Source of the DNA: a virus
Virus record (IMG/VR): IMGVR_UViG_3300048015_000369
Coordinates: 1-23,996 of that record
Direction: 5' to 3' (one strand)
DNA length: 23,996 bases
Below the pieces are notes generated by a model. It ran no database searches, was not told the DNA's origin, and saw nothing but the letters and a program-made list of their open reading frames with translations. The position numbers and the translations under genes are program-made. Shown here piece by piece: positions 1-7,908 of the stretch (within the stretch, counting starts at the first letter, position 1; each line of letters opens with the position of its first letter).

Positions 1-450
1 ATGCGCACCCCCCTCGCCATGCTCCGGTTCGTTGCCAAGGCCGTCCTCAACGCCTTCGGGGGCGGGGTGGCCGGCGATTTCGTGGTAGAAGTCCTGCCGG
101 ACGTGGCCCGCGACGTGTGGGGCTGGTGGGGCGCCGGACAGCAGGAAGCGCAACTCCGCGCCGAGCTGCAGGCGGTCGCCGCACTCTCACCCGACGAGGC
201 GCGCCGCGCCGCGGCCGAGGTCGTCGCCGAGACCGCCGGCAGCGCCCCCGAGGAGGTGCGGCACCTCGTCACCTCCCTGGTGGCCCGCGTCCCCGCCACG
301 GTCCGCGCCTCGCAGCGCAGCATTGCCGACCCCACCGGGCGCACCGTCCGCCCCTCCCTGCGGCTGCGCGGCCCCACCGACCTGCTGCCCCTGCTGCCGC
401 ACCACCTGCCCCGCTTCACCGAGGGGCAGAAACTGCCCGGCGTGGACTGA
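1..450 (+). CDS. N-terminal fragment of the broken kinase-SUMF1 gene
   Basis: This fragment has 149 codons ending at TGA 448-450. The sequence is mostly helical, with a Trp-rich patch (VWGWWG near residue 40) and charged helices through residue ~105. It ends in the stretch LPGVD, just before where the kinase domain begins. The next codons read on in the same frame as QLVEPLGVGGF, the start of a kinase N-lobe. In relatives, as I remember them, this junction reads GVDW followed by -LVE-LGVGGF, so the TGA most likely replaced a TGG Trp codon. It may be translated as a short protein without a catalytic domain. A sequencing error is possible from one read-out. Confidence 0.7.
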   Translation: MRTPLAMLRFVAKAVLNAFGGGVAGDFVVEVLPDVARDVWGWWGAGQQEAQLRAELQAVAALSPDEARRAAAEVVAETAGSAPEEVRHLVTSLVARVPATVRASQRSIADPTGRTVRPSLRLRGPTDLLPLLPHHLPRFTEGQKLPGVD

Positions 451-1806
451 CAACTCGTCGAACCGCTGGGCGTCGGCGGCTTCGCCGAGGTCTGGCGGGC
501 CGTCAACCCCTTCACCAACGAGGACGCGGCCCTCAAGTTCTGCCTCGACAAGAACGCGGCCCGGGCCCTGCGCAACGAGGTCGAGTTGCTCGTCCGCGTC
601 CGCGACCAGGGCAACCACGCCGGCATCGTGCAGCTCCGCCGGACGCACCTCAGCGCCGAGCCGCCCTTCGTCGAGTACGAATACATTCCCGGCGGCGACC
701 TAACCTCCATCATCCCGTCATGGCAAGCCCTGCCGGCCGGGCAGCGCATCGAGAACGCCGCCCGGTTGATCCACACGCTCGCCGGCATCGTGGGCTTCGC
801 CCATCGCGTCCGCCCCAAGGCGATCGTCCACCGCGATCTCAAGCCCGCCAACGTGCTCGTCCAGGCGGCCGGGAAGAACCAGTTCGCCGTCAAGCTCGCC
901 GACTTCGGCATCGGCGGCGTGGTCGCCCGCCACAACCTGGCGACGGTCACGTCGCGGGGGGCGCTGGCCACCATCGCCCGGGGGTCCTACACGCCGCTGT
1001 ACGCCTCCCCCGAGCAGCGCCGCGGCGAGGACCCCGACCCGCGCGACGACGTGCACGCCCTCGGCGTGGTCTGGCTGCACCTGCTCACGTGCGATTTGAC
1101 GCTCGAAGTCGGCGAGGGCTGGCGCAGGGAGCTGGCCGGGTTGCCCCTGCCCGCCGCCATGCTCGACCTGCTCAGCGCGTGCATCTCGCAGCGCGCCGCC
1201 CACCGCCCCGCCGACGGCTCGGAACTCGAGGCCCGGCTCGGAAGCCTTCTGGGCGCCCCGAAAGTCCCGCCGCCCCCTCCCCCCCAGCAACCCCCGCCCG
1301 CCCCACCCTCCCAACCATCGGGTCGGGGACAGCGCCTGCTGCGGTTGCTGCAAGGCTTCGACCAGGCCCACGAGGAGGCGCGCGAGGCCATGAAACGTTA
1401 CGAGTTCGCCGAGGCCGTCCGCATCCTCGAAACCATCCCCGTCGAGCACAGCAAGCACGCCGAACACGCCCTCGCCTGTCGGGCCCGCGACCGGCGGGCG
1501 TTCCTCGACCCCGCCATCGACGCTGCCGAAGAGCAGCACAACCTGCTCCGGCTTCGCATCCTCCTCGCCGAGGCCCTGGAGTGGATGCCCCAACGCCCCG
1601 ATCTGGTGGAGATGCGCAAAGTCGTCTTCCCGCGCACCCAGGAGGCCGCCAACTCCCTCGGCATGCGGTTCGCCTTCATCCCCCAGGGCAAGTTCCCCAT
1701 GGGCTCGCCCGAAAACGAACAGGGAGCGCAGCCTTCCGAAAGGCCGCTGCACGAAGTGGAGATCACCCGGCCGTTCTATTACCCCGGCATGAAAGTTTCT
1801 CACTGA
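451..1806 (+). pseudogene. Kinase domain and linker fragment of the broken kinase-SUMF1 gene
   Basis: The frame continues from the TGA. Numbered from base 1, the Gly-rich loop GVGGFAEV is at residues 157-164 and the ATP-binding Lys (AALKF) is K179. The catalytic loop HRDLKPAN is at 277-284 with Asp279, and DFG is at 301-303. The activation-segment end reads YASPEQRRGEDP in place of APE. All the main catalytic motifs are therefore present. A proline-rich linker follows at about 1264-1310, then a helical region, then the first part of the SUMF1/FGE domain (LGMRFAFIPQGKFPMGS). That domain is cut off after RPFY by transposon sequence, which supplies the TGA at 1804-1806. The first non-ATG start left is a TTG at 586, downstream of the Gly loop and Lys, so a product from it would lack ATP-binding residues. 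Confidence 0.8.
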
Positions 1807-1891
1807 TACGGCCCGGAATCGGCATCGAATGGCTTGAAGAACCACGCAATAGCCTTCAGTCTCAGTGAGTATCTATGATGCCGGGGTAATA
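1777..1891. mobile_element. 111-bp MITE of Tc1/mariner-IS630 type with TA target duplication
   Basis: The element is 1779-1889. Its ends are perfect 12-bp inverted repeats, TTACCCCGGCAT at 1779-1790 and ATGCCGGGGTAA at 1878-1889. The similarity extends inward to about 30 bp with a handful of mismatches; both inner arms share CTCACTGA (1799-1806, and its complement at 1862-1869). TA dinucleotides flank it at 1777-1778 and 1890-1891. Deleting the element and one TA restores RPFY-LGVFPVTQEEYERVMGSNP, a normal SUMF1 reading, which proves the borders. It has no room for a transposase. TA duplication and ~30-bp ends are known traits of the IS630/Tc1/mariner superfamily, so a related full-length IS elsewhere in the genome probably mobilised it. 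Confidence 0.9.
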
Positions 1892-2480
1892 CCTGGGCGT
1901 TTTCCCCGTCACCCAGGAAGAATACGAACGAGTCATGGGCAGCAACCCCAGCCACTTCGGCGCGGCGACCGGCCTGGACACCCGGCGGTTTCCCGTCGAA
2001 AACGTGAGCTGGAACGACGCCGTCGAATTCTGCCGCCGGCTCTCGGTTCTGCCCGCGGAAAAACAATCTGGACGGACGTACCGCTTGCCGACCGAGGCGG
2101 AGTGGGAATATTCTTGCCGAGGAGGGGCTTCTTCACGAACCCTCTACCCCTTCGGCAACTCCATCACCGACAAGCACGCCAACTACAACAACCGCCGCAA
2201 ACGCACCTCTTCGGTCGGCGCCTACCCGCCGAACGGCTTTGGCCTGCACGACATGATCGGGAACGTGTGGGAATGGTGCGCCGACTGGTACGACGAGGCC
2301 TACTACGCGAAAAGCCCGGCACGCGACCCGGAAGGGCCCGCGTCCGGGCAACTCCGGGTCCTTCGCGGCGGCTCGTGGTACAACGACGCTTCGTACTGCC
2401 GCGCCGCCTATCGCGACTGCCACGGTCCCGGCTACCGCAACGACGGCTACGGTTTCCGCGTCGTGTTGCTCCCCGCGTGA
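1890..2480 (+). pseudogene. C-terminal SUMF1/FGE-like fragment of the broken gene
   Basis: The domain resumes at codon TAC 1890 (Y) and runs through LGVFPVTQ to the stop at 2478-2480. The first ATG after the transposon is 1935 (MGSNPSHFG), giving a possible 181-aa product. Family hallmarks are visible: PVENVSWNDAVEFC, YRLPTEAEWEY, GLHDMIGNVWEWCADWY, RVLRGGSWYN and a terminal GYGFRVV. The first Cys of the sulfatase-activating pair seems present (ASYC), but the residue five positions on is Arg, not Cys. Genuine formylglycine-generating activity is therefore unlikely; this is usual for kinase-linked copies. The fragment lacks the start of the domain, which lies before the transposon. Confidence 0.85.
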
Positions 2481-2601
2481 GCACTCCCACGGAATGCCTC
2501 GTTCCGGGCCAGGGCCGGTCGCTCCACGGATCGACCGGGTGTGCCAGAAGCGGAGTCCAGGTCTTCGTCCCGGTCGGGCAACGCCCTGCCGAATCATCCC
2601 C

Positions 2602-2650
2602 TCATCCCGCGCGGGCTGGTAGGCTGCGGCCGACGGCTCGCGCGGGATGA
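2602..2650. repeat. 12-bp perfect inverted repeat, possible terminator or boundary hairpin
   Basis: The arm TCATCCCGCGCG (2602-2613) pairs perfectly with CGCGCGGGATGA (2639-2650) around a 25-nt GC-rich loop. No T-run follows, so an intrinsic terminator of the classic kind is not supported. It may be a REP-like palindrome or mark the left edge of the phage-like element. Confidence 0.6.
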
Positions 2651-2775
2651 ATCCTTGCGCGACGAAGGCAACCGCCGCCAGCCCTGTCCGGCAAGCGGCA
2701 AATCCCCCTCCTCCACGACCTCCCCCGTCTTTCGCCGATTCTCGGCGACGACCCTTTCTGTCTACCATCCGGCTC

Positions 2776-2804
2776 TTTCTTTTCCGCCCACACGCCTGTA
2801 CACT
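2776..2804 (+). promoter_or_regulatory. Weak candidate promoter for the terminase operon
   Basis: A -10-like TACACT lies at 2799-2804 (4 of 6 consensus bases). Seventeen bases upstream is only a poor -35 match (TTTCTT, 2776-2781). The expected transcription start would be close to the GTG at 2812, so the mRNA could be leaderless. No purine-rich ribosome-binding site precedes that GTG. This is a guess from base pattern alone. Confidence 0.25.
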
Positions 2805-2811
2805 TATCCAT

Positions 2812-4125
2812 GTGAACCTGACGCAAACCCTGGCCCTGGCGCTCGACCCCTCCCGCATCCTGCTCGCCCAGGGGATGACGGCCGACGCCTGGCAGCGGGA
2901 CTTCCTGCTCTCGCCCGACCGCCGCGTGCTGCTCAACTGCTGCCGGCAGTCCGGCAAGAGCACGACCACCGCCGCCCTGGCCCTGCACACCGCCCTGTTC
3001 TCGCCCGGGGCGCTGGTCCTGCTGCTCAGCCCGACGCTGCGGCAGAGCCACGAGTTGTTTCGCAAGGTGCTCGCGGCCTACAACGCCGTCGGCCGGCCGG
3101 TGCCGGCGGTCAACGACGCCCAGACGCTCTCGCGGCTGGAGCTGGCCAACGGCGCCCGCGTCATCGGCCTGCCCGGCCGCGAGGGGACCATCCGCGGCTT
3201 CAGCAAGGCCGCCCTGCTCGTCCTCGACGAGGCCTCGCGCATCCCCGACGACCTCTACCGCACCGTCCGGCCCATGCTCGCCGTCTCGGGGGGGAGGCTG
3301 GTCGCCCTGAGCACGCCGTTCGGCCGGCGCGGCTGGTTCTTCGACGAATGGGAGCGCGGACAGGGGTGGAAGAAGGTCCGCATCACCTGGCAGGACTGCC
3401 CGCGGATCACCCCGGAGTTCATCGCCCTCGAGCGCCTGTCGCTGGGCGAGCAGTGGGTCGGCCAGGAGTTCGAGTGCCGCTTCACCGCCCTCGAGGGGCT
3501 CGTCTACCCCGACTTCGAGCGGTGCCTGCACCCCGGGGGGCCCACCCCGCCCGGCAAGCCCGTCGGCGGCATCGACTTCGGCTGGCGCAACCCCTTCGCC
3601 GCCGTCTGGGGCGCCCTCGACCGCGACGACGTGCTGTGGATCGACCAGGAGCGCTACCTGTGCCAGACGCCGTTGCACGAGCACACCGCCGCCCTGCGGC
3701 CCCTGGGCGTCAGCTGGGTCGCCGACCCCGCCGGGGCCACCGAGATCAGCGAGCTGCGCGCCGCGGGGCTCGTCGTGCGCCGCGGCGACAACGACGTCCG
3801 CGCCGGCATCGCCGCCGTCACCGCGCGCGTCCGCACCGGCCGGCTGAAGGTCGCCCGGCGCTGCGCCCACCTGTGGGAGGAGGCGCGGCTCTACCGCTAC
3901 CCCACCTCGCCCGGCGACACGGCGGCCCCCGGCGGCGAAAAGCCCGTCGACGAACACAACCACGCCCTGGGCGCGCTGCGGTATCTGGTGTCGAAACTGG
4001 ACGCGCGGTTCATCGCCCGGCTGCGGAAGCGCGGGACCGCCGACGGACCGCCGGAGGACGACGTCCCCGCCCGGCCGCCGGCCAGCTGGCGGGACGACGA
4101 GGAGTTGTGGGAGAGACTGACGTGA
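2812..4125 (+). CDS. terL: Phage terminase large subunit
   Basis: 437 aa; the two-domain DNA-packaging motor that pumps DNA through the portal and cuts it. ATPase domain: Walker A CRQSGKST (residues 44-51, K49), Walker B LLVLDE (135-140, D139/E140) and coupling motif STPFG (167-171). RNase H-like nuclease domain: acidic residues in GIDFG (D255), VADPA (D305) and VDEHNHALGALRY (D380). All expected acidic residues are present, so the enzyme looks active, and the length is normal. I chose GTG 2812 because the text from LDPSRILLAQGM onward looks family-like. The upstream ATG at 2647 would add a low-complexity Pro/Ser-rich leader not expected in the family. The portal gene overlaps its stop in a GTGA, so the two are translationally coupled. 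Confidence 0.93.
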   Translation: MNLTQTLALALDPSRILLAQGMTADAWQRDFLLSPDRRVLLNCCRQSGKSTTTAALALHTALFSPGALVLLLSPTLRQSHELFRKVLAAYNAVGRPVPAVNDAQTLSRLELANGARVIGLPGREGTIRGFSKAALLVLDEASRIPDDLYRTVRPMLAVSGGRLVALSTPFGRRGWFFDEWERGQGWKKVRITWQDCPRITPEFIALERLSLGEQWVGQEFECRFTALEGLVYPDFERCLHPGGPTPPGKPVGGIDFGWRNPFAAVWGALDRDDVLWIDQERYLCQTPLHEHTAALRPLGVSWVADPAGATEISELRAAGLVVRRGDNDVRAGIAAVTARVRTGRLKVARRCAHLWEEARLYRYPTSPGDTAAPGGEKPVDEHNHALGALRYLVSKLDARFIARLRKRGTADGPPEDDVPARPPASWRDDEELWERLT

Positions 4126-5483
4126 GTACGCGCTCGTTCCTGGCCGACGCAGTGGGAAAACTCGCGTGCTGGCTGCACCCCAAGGGGATGCCCCCGGTGC
4201 TGGCCGGCGGGCAGTGGGCCGGCACGGCCTACACCGACGCCTACCACCGCCAGCGCGCCCCGACGCCCAACGAACTGATGGCCGAGCTGAAAGGGGCCGC
4301 CTGGACGTGCGCCAGCATCAACGCCAGCGTCTGCGCCAGCTTCCCGCCGAAGCTCTACGCCGCCACCCGCCCGGGCGAGCCGGCCCCGCGCTGCCGCAGC
4401 CGGGCCGTCGCCCGCAAGACCGAGGAGCGGCTGCGCCGCTGCCCGTCGTGGTCGGTCTACACGCGGGCGGCACAGCACCTGGTCGAAGTAACAGAACACC
4501 CGCTGCTGGCGCTGTTCGACCACGCCAACCCGTTCCACAACGCCTTCGACCTGTGGGAGCTGACGACGCTCTATCTGGAGGTCCACGGCCGGGCGTACTG
4601 GTACACGGACTTCGACCCCGTGCTGGGCGTGCCGCGCGCCCTCTGGCCGCTGCCGTCGCAGAACGTCACGCCGGTGCGCGACCCGCAGAGCGCGACCATC
4701 GTGGACTACTACCTCTACCGCACCGGGACCCGGGAGCAGCACTTCGCCCCCGACGAGGTGGTCTGCTTCCGCTACCCCGACCCGCGCGACCCCTACACCA
4801 GCGGCCTGTCGCCGCTGCGGGCGTGCTTCGAGCAGGCGTCGCTGGCCTCCGACTACGCGGCGACCAAGAAGAGCGTCTACGAGAACCGGGCCATCCCCAG
4901 CGCCGTCGTCTCGCCCGACGACGTGCTGGGCGAGGAGGAGCGCGACCGCCTCGAGGCGCAGTGGAACCAGCGGTTCCGCCGCGGCGGCAGCGGCCGGGTG
5001 GTGGTGGCCGAGACCGGCCTCAAGGTGCAGCTGTTGCAGCAGTCGCTGGGCGACCTGGCCGCCCTGGCCGACATGAAGGCGACCAAGGAGGACGTGGCCA
5101 ACGCCTTCCACGTCCCGCTGAGCTTCCTGACCAGCGAGACCAACCTCGCCAACCTGCAGGCCGCCCAGCAGCAGCACATGGCCAAGGCGATCAGCCCGCG
5201 CCTGCGCCGCCGCGACGAGAAGGTCAACGAGCAGCTGGTGCCGTTGTTCGACCCCTCGGGCCGGCTGTTCGTCGCCAGCGAAGACCCGGTGCCGGAGAAC
5301 TTCGACGACAACCTGAAAGAGTTGGAGCTGTTCCTGAAATACGGCGTGCTGTCGGTCAACGAGGTGCGCGGCGGCGAGGGCATCGAGCCGGCCGCCTGGG
5401 GCGACGTGCCCTGGCTGCCCCTGCAGTGGGCCCCGACCGACTCCGCCGTGCGGGACCGTGAGCCGCCCGACCAGCACACCTGA
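4122..5483 (+). CDS. HK97-family phage portal protein
   Basis: 453 aa, starting at GTG 4122 within the terminase stop (GTGA). The portal forms the dodecameric ring at one capsid vertex, docks the terminase and nucleates the head. Visible portal features: HPLLALFDHANPFHN followed by LYLEVHGRAYWY; the segment LWPLPSQNVTPVRDP; FAPDEVVCFRYPDPRDPYTSGLSPLRAC; and the C-terminal clip/wing region with DMKATKEDVANAFHVPLSFLTSETNLANLQAA. Longer versions of this frame starting upstream run through the terminase gene and are not real. It follows terL directly and precedes the protease by a 114-nt gap holding a hairpin. Length and motif order match the HK97 portal family with no visible defects. Confidence 0.93.
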   Translation: MSTRSFLADAVGKLACWLHPKGMPPVLAGGQWAGTAYTDAYHRQRAPTPNELMAELKGAAWTCASINASVCASFPPKLYAATRPGEPAPRCRSRAVARKTEERLRRCPSWSVYTRAAQHLVEVTEHPLLALFDHANPFHNAFDLWELTTLYLEVHGRAYWYTDFDPVLGVPRALWPLPSQNVTPVRDPQSATIVDYYLYRTGTREQHFAPDEVVCFRYPDPRDPYTSGLSPLRACFEQASLASDYAATKKSVYENRAIPSAVVSPDDVLGEEERDRLEAQWNQRFRRGGSGRVVVAETGLKVQLLQQSLGDLAALADMKATKEDVANAFHVPLSFLTSETNLANLQAAQQQHMAKAISPRLRRRDEKVNEQLVPLFDPSGRLFVASEDPVPENFDDNLKELELFLKYGVLSVNEVRGGEGIEPAAWGDVPWLPLQWAPTDSAVRDREPPDQHT

Positions 5484-5512
5484 CACGGCCACATTCGTTG
5501 AGCCGCGGCCCG

Positions 5513-5533
5513 CGCCCGTTTTCTGAACGGGCG
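5513..5533 (+). promoter_or_regulatory. Repeated hairpin, copy 1, upstream of the prohead protease
   Basis: A stem of GCCCGTT pairs with AACGGGC around the loop TTCTG (5514-5532), and one extra C-G pair extends it to 5513-5533. The same 22 nt (5514-5535, including the trailing GAG) recurs exactly at 13292-13313 before the tail-fibre gene. There is no following T-run. A role in RNA processing, partial termination or protein binding is inferred from the repetition. Confidence 0.6.
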
Positions 5534-5597
5534 AGATCGATGACGGAGAACCGCGCTCGGCGCCACCCGCGCCCGTGCATCAGAAGAGGAAAATCGT

Positions 5598-6398
5598 ATG
5601 GCCAGCTTCCTGAGAACCTACGGCGCGACCCTCGGCCCCCTGGGCTTCCCCATGGCCGACAAGCAGGCCCGCGCCCTGGACCTGCTCCTGCGCAGCCTGC
5701 CGCGCGGCCGGGAGTACGACTACCGCAAGCAGGTGGCGGCCAAGGCCCCCACCGAGCTGAACCCGGGCGAGCGGTCCGACGTGTCGTGGATCAGCACCGA
5801 GTCGGTGGACCGCTGCGGCGAGGTGGTGATCGCGAAAGGCATGAACGACGGCCAGTTCCAGAGCAACCCGCTGGTGACGCTGGGCCACGCCTACGACCTG
5901 CCGCCGGTCGGCCGCAGCCTGTGGCGCAAGCGCGTCAAGGACGGCGGCGGCGAGCACGCCCTGGTCGGCGTGAAGGCCAAGACCCGCTACCCGGAGCGGC
6001 CCGACTCCTGGCCCGCCTCCGACAGCTGGCCCCCCGACCGCGTCTTCAGCCTGGTGCAGGCCGGCCTGCTGCACGGCAAGTCCATCGGCTTCCTGCCCAC
6101 CCAGGCGCACTTCGCCGACGCCCAGGAGGCCGAGGCCCGCGGCTGGCCGGCGGGGACGCTCGTCTTCGACGAGTGGCTGCTGCTGGAGTACGCCGTCTGC
6201 TCGCTGCCCGCCAACCAGGACGCCCTGGTCGAACAGGTGAGCAAGGGCAGCCTCGACGCGCCCCCCGCCGTCGCGTCGTTCACCGCCCTGTCGGAGGTGG
6301 AGCGGGCCGTCGAGGTGCGGCTGCAGCAGATCGACTTCGCCAGGCTGGCCGAGCAGCGCGTCGGGCAGGTCTACGACGCCCGCCGCGGCCGCGTCTAG
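5598..6398 (+). CDS. HK97-type prohead (capsid maturation) protease
   Basis: 266 aa, a serine protease that trims the capsid protein and scaffold during head maturation. ATG 5598 is preceded by AGAGGA at a good distance. The fold is recognised from VSWISTESVDRCGEVV, then the likely catalytic His97 in LVTLGHAYDLPPVG, the likely catalytic Ser162 in LHGKSIGFLP, and the segment LLLEYAVCSLPANQDAL with Glu197 as the probable acidic partner. Assignment of the triad is by alignment from memory to the U35/HK97 gp4 family. It sits in its standard place between portal and major capsid protein. The length, slightly above average, allows for a C-terminal tail of about 55 residues of unknown role. Confidence 0.9.
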   Translation: MASFLRTYGATLGPLGFPMADKQARALDLLLRSLPRGREYDYRKQVAAKAPTELNPGERSDVSWISTESVDRCGEVVIAKGMNDGQFQSNPLVTLGHAYDLPPVGRSLWRKRVKDGGGEHALVGVKAKTRYPERPDSWPASDSWPPDRVFSLVQAGLLHGKSIGFLPTQAHFADAQEAEARGWPAGTLVFDEWLLLEYAVCSLPANQDALVEQVSKGSLDAPPAVASFTALSEVERAVEVRLQQIDFARLAEQRVGQVYDARRGRV

Positions 6399-6413
6399 CG
6401 CCCCCGTGTAGCC

Positions 6414-6446
6414 GCGACGCGAAGTCTTCGCAGCGGAGCGCGTCGC
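6414..6446. repeat. 8-bp stem inverted repeat after the protease gene
   Basis: GCGACGCG (6414-6421) pairs with CGCGTCGC (6439-6446) around 17 nt. It lies just after the protease stop, in the 187-nt gap before the capsid gene. It could be a terminator or a processing hairpin that adjusts capsid expression relative to the protease. No T-tract is present. Confidence 0.4.
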
Positions 6447-6585
6447 CGCCGCCCGGCGCCGAACCGTCGCCCGTGAAAGCCGTCAGGGGCGGCCCGGAGA
6501 GGGGAACCCCAAGTCCCCGCCGGGCCCGGCCTGGAGACGGACCGTGTCCGCGTCTTTTCACCGCCCCAGAGCAAGAGACCCTCCC

Positions 6586-7899
6586 ATGTGGATCGAATTA
6601 CTCAAGGACTTCCTCGGCAAGAAGGCCGGCGAGCGCATCTTCCTCGACCCCGCCGAGGCCAGGGCCCTCGTCGCCTCCGGGGCCGCGCGTGAGCCGGCCG
6701 ACGACCCCCTCGGGCCGGTGATCGCCCGGGGCGTCGAGACCGCCCTGGCCGGCTTCACCCGCGGCCTCGACGGCATCATCAACGCCGCGCTGAAGCAGTT
6801 CGCCGAGGCGCAGGCCAAGAGCCGCAAGAACGCCGTCCCCGCCCTCTTCGGCCCCGACGCCCCGGGCGACCCGAAGAAGAGCTTCGGCGACTGGTGCCTG
6901 GCCGTGGCCCGCAAGGACACCGCCTACCTGGAGAAGCACTACGGCTCCGTGTTCAACGCCTGGGAGACCAAGGCCGCCCTGGCCGAGGCCTCGGGCCAGG
7001 CCGGCGGCTACACCGTGCCCCCGGAGTTCTACCAGCAACTGATGCAGGTGATGGCCGAGAACGCCTTCATCCGCCCCAACGCCTTCGTCGTGCCCATGGG
7101 CTCCGCGACCCTGCAGATCCCCTACCTCGACATCACCACGACGCAGTCGGCCGGCGTCAGCCCGTTCTTCGGCGGCGTGCAGATGTCGTGGACCGCCGAG
7201 GCCCAGACCCGCACCGAGACCGAGCCCGCCTTCAAACAGATGGAGCTCAAGGCCTGGGAACTCTCCGGCTACTCCGTCAGCTCCAACGTCCTCCTGCAGG
7301 ACAGCATCGTCGGCCTGGAGAAGTTCCTGTTCACCCTGTTCGCCAAGGCCATCGCCTGGTTCGAGGAGTTCGCCTTCCTGCAGGGCAACGGCGTGGGCAA
7401 GCCGCAGGGCGTCCTGGGGGCGTCCGCGGCGATTTCCGTCACGCGCAACACCGCCTCCGCCGTCAAGCTGGTGGACATCACCAACATGTGGGCCAAGCTG
7501 CTGCCCGTCAGCTGGGGCAAGGCCTTCTGGACCTGCTCGCCGTCCGTGGTCACCCAGCTGCTGCAGCTGTCCGACGCCAGCAACCGCGCCATCTTCATCA
7601 CCATCGACCAGGGCGCCGCGGTGGCGCCCCGGTGGAGCCTGCTCGGCCGGCCGGTCTACCCCACCGAAAAGGTCCCGGCCCTGGGGACCAAGGGCGACCT
7701 GATGCTCATGGACCCGAGCTTCTACGTCATCGGCGACCGCCAGCAGATCGAGATCGCCGCCAGCGAGCACGTCAACTTCCTGAAGAACCAGATGACCTGG
7801 CGCGTGGTCGAGCGCGTGGACGGCCAGCCGTGGATGGACAAGCCCGTCACCCTGCAGGACGGCAGCACCACCGTCTCGCCCTTCGTCGTCCTGAACTGA
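6586..7899 (+). CDS. HK97-fold phage major capsid protein
   Basis: 437 aa. Residues 1 to about 110 are a helical N-terminal region (for example IARGVETALAGFTRGLDGII), fitting the delta/scaffold domain that the protease removes. The HK97 capsid body then starts around SFGDWCLAVARKDT, with the typical AEASGQAGGYTVPPEFYQQL, the VPMGSATLQIPYLD strand, GVQMSWTAEAQTRTETEPAFKQMELKAWELSGYSVSSN and QGNGVGKPQGVLG. ATG 6586 is chosen because it follows a GAGA-rich stretch; the alternative GTG 6544 has no such site. Neighbouring terminase, portal and protease genes make this a true virion capsid, not an encapsulin. It is followed after 9 nt by the decoration-like gene. No frameshift or missing segment is visible. 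Confidence 0.95.
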   Translation: MWIELLKDFLGKKAGERIFLDPAEARALVASGAAREPADDPLGPVIARGVETALAGFTRGLDGIINAALKQFAEAQAKSRKNAVPALFGPDAPGDPKKSFGDWCLAVARKDTAYLEKHYGSVFNAWETKAALAEASGQAGGYTVPPEFYQQLMQVMAENAFIRPNAFVVPMGSATLQIPYLDITTTQSAGVSPFFGGVQMSWTAEAQTRTETEPAFKQMELKAWELSGYSVSSNVLLQDSIVGLEKFLFTLFAKAIAWFEEFAFLQGNGVGKPQGVLGASAAISVTRNTASAVKLVDITNMWAKLLPVSWGKAFWTCSPSVVTQLLQLSDASNRAIFITIDQGAAVAPRWSLLGRPVYPTEKVPALGTKGDLMLMDPSFYVIGDRQQIEIAASEHVNFLKNQMTWRVVERVDGQPWMDKPVTLQDGSTTVSPFVVLN

Positions 7900-7908
7900 G
7901 GCTCCCCC

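Larger units (their letters stand above)
1..2480 (+). pseudogene. Ser/Thr protein kinase - SUMF1/FGE-like fusion, broken by a nonsense codon and a MITE
   Basis: Seen: three fragments join into one protein if the TGA at 448-450 is read as a sense codon and 113 nt are removed (111-bp transposon plus one TA copy). The repaired gene is 2367 nt, about 788 aa. The frame before the insertion is 1 and after it is 3, exactly what a 113-nt insertion predicts. Order: helical N-terminal region, kinase domain, proline-rich linker, helical spacer, SUMF1/FGE-like domain. Known: large planctomycetes, especially Gemmataceae, carry many such kinase-SUMF1 fusions, thought to act in signalling. Inference: no full-length product is made, although all kinase motifs and most of the SUMF1 domain still read well, so the damage looks recent. 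The true start could lie upstream, because the window opens on this ATG. Confidence 0.88.
2481..2811. other. Non-coding spacer between host pseudogene and phage-like cassette
   Basis: About 330 bp with no credible gene. It holds one strong inverted repeat (2602-2650) and, at its right end, a pyrimidine-rich and relatively AT-rich stretch (about 2755-2811). That stretch probably carries the promoter of the terminase gene. I found no tRNA, integrase gene or convincing attachment-site repeat here. Confidence 0.6.

Noticed and set aside
117-1868. Long plus-strand frame-3 ORF and several minus-strand ORFs over the kinase gene
   Set aside because: They are Arg/Pro/Ala- or Gly-rich shadow frames of the kinase-SUMF1 gene without domains. 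High GC makes stop codons rare in all frames.
2490-2506. Short hairpin CGGAA/TTCCG just after the SUMF1 stop as a terminator
   Set aside because: The stem is only 5 bp with no T-run; this is expected by chance in GC-rich DNA.
2647-2811. TerL starting at ATG 2647
   Set aside because: The leader is Pro/Ser-rich, overlaps the inverted repeat at 2602-2650, and is not expected in the family; GTG 2812 fits better.
2541-4121. Portal protein extended upstream to 2541
   Set aside because: This part is Arg/Pro/Ala-rich shadow sequence of terL; the GTGA overlap at 4122 gives a natural start at the family-like N-terminus.
6586-7899. Capsid gene as an encapsulin nanocompartment
   Set aside because: Dedicated terminase, portal, prohead protease and connector genes in order point to a virion capsid, and an N-terminal delta-like region is present.
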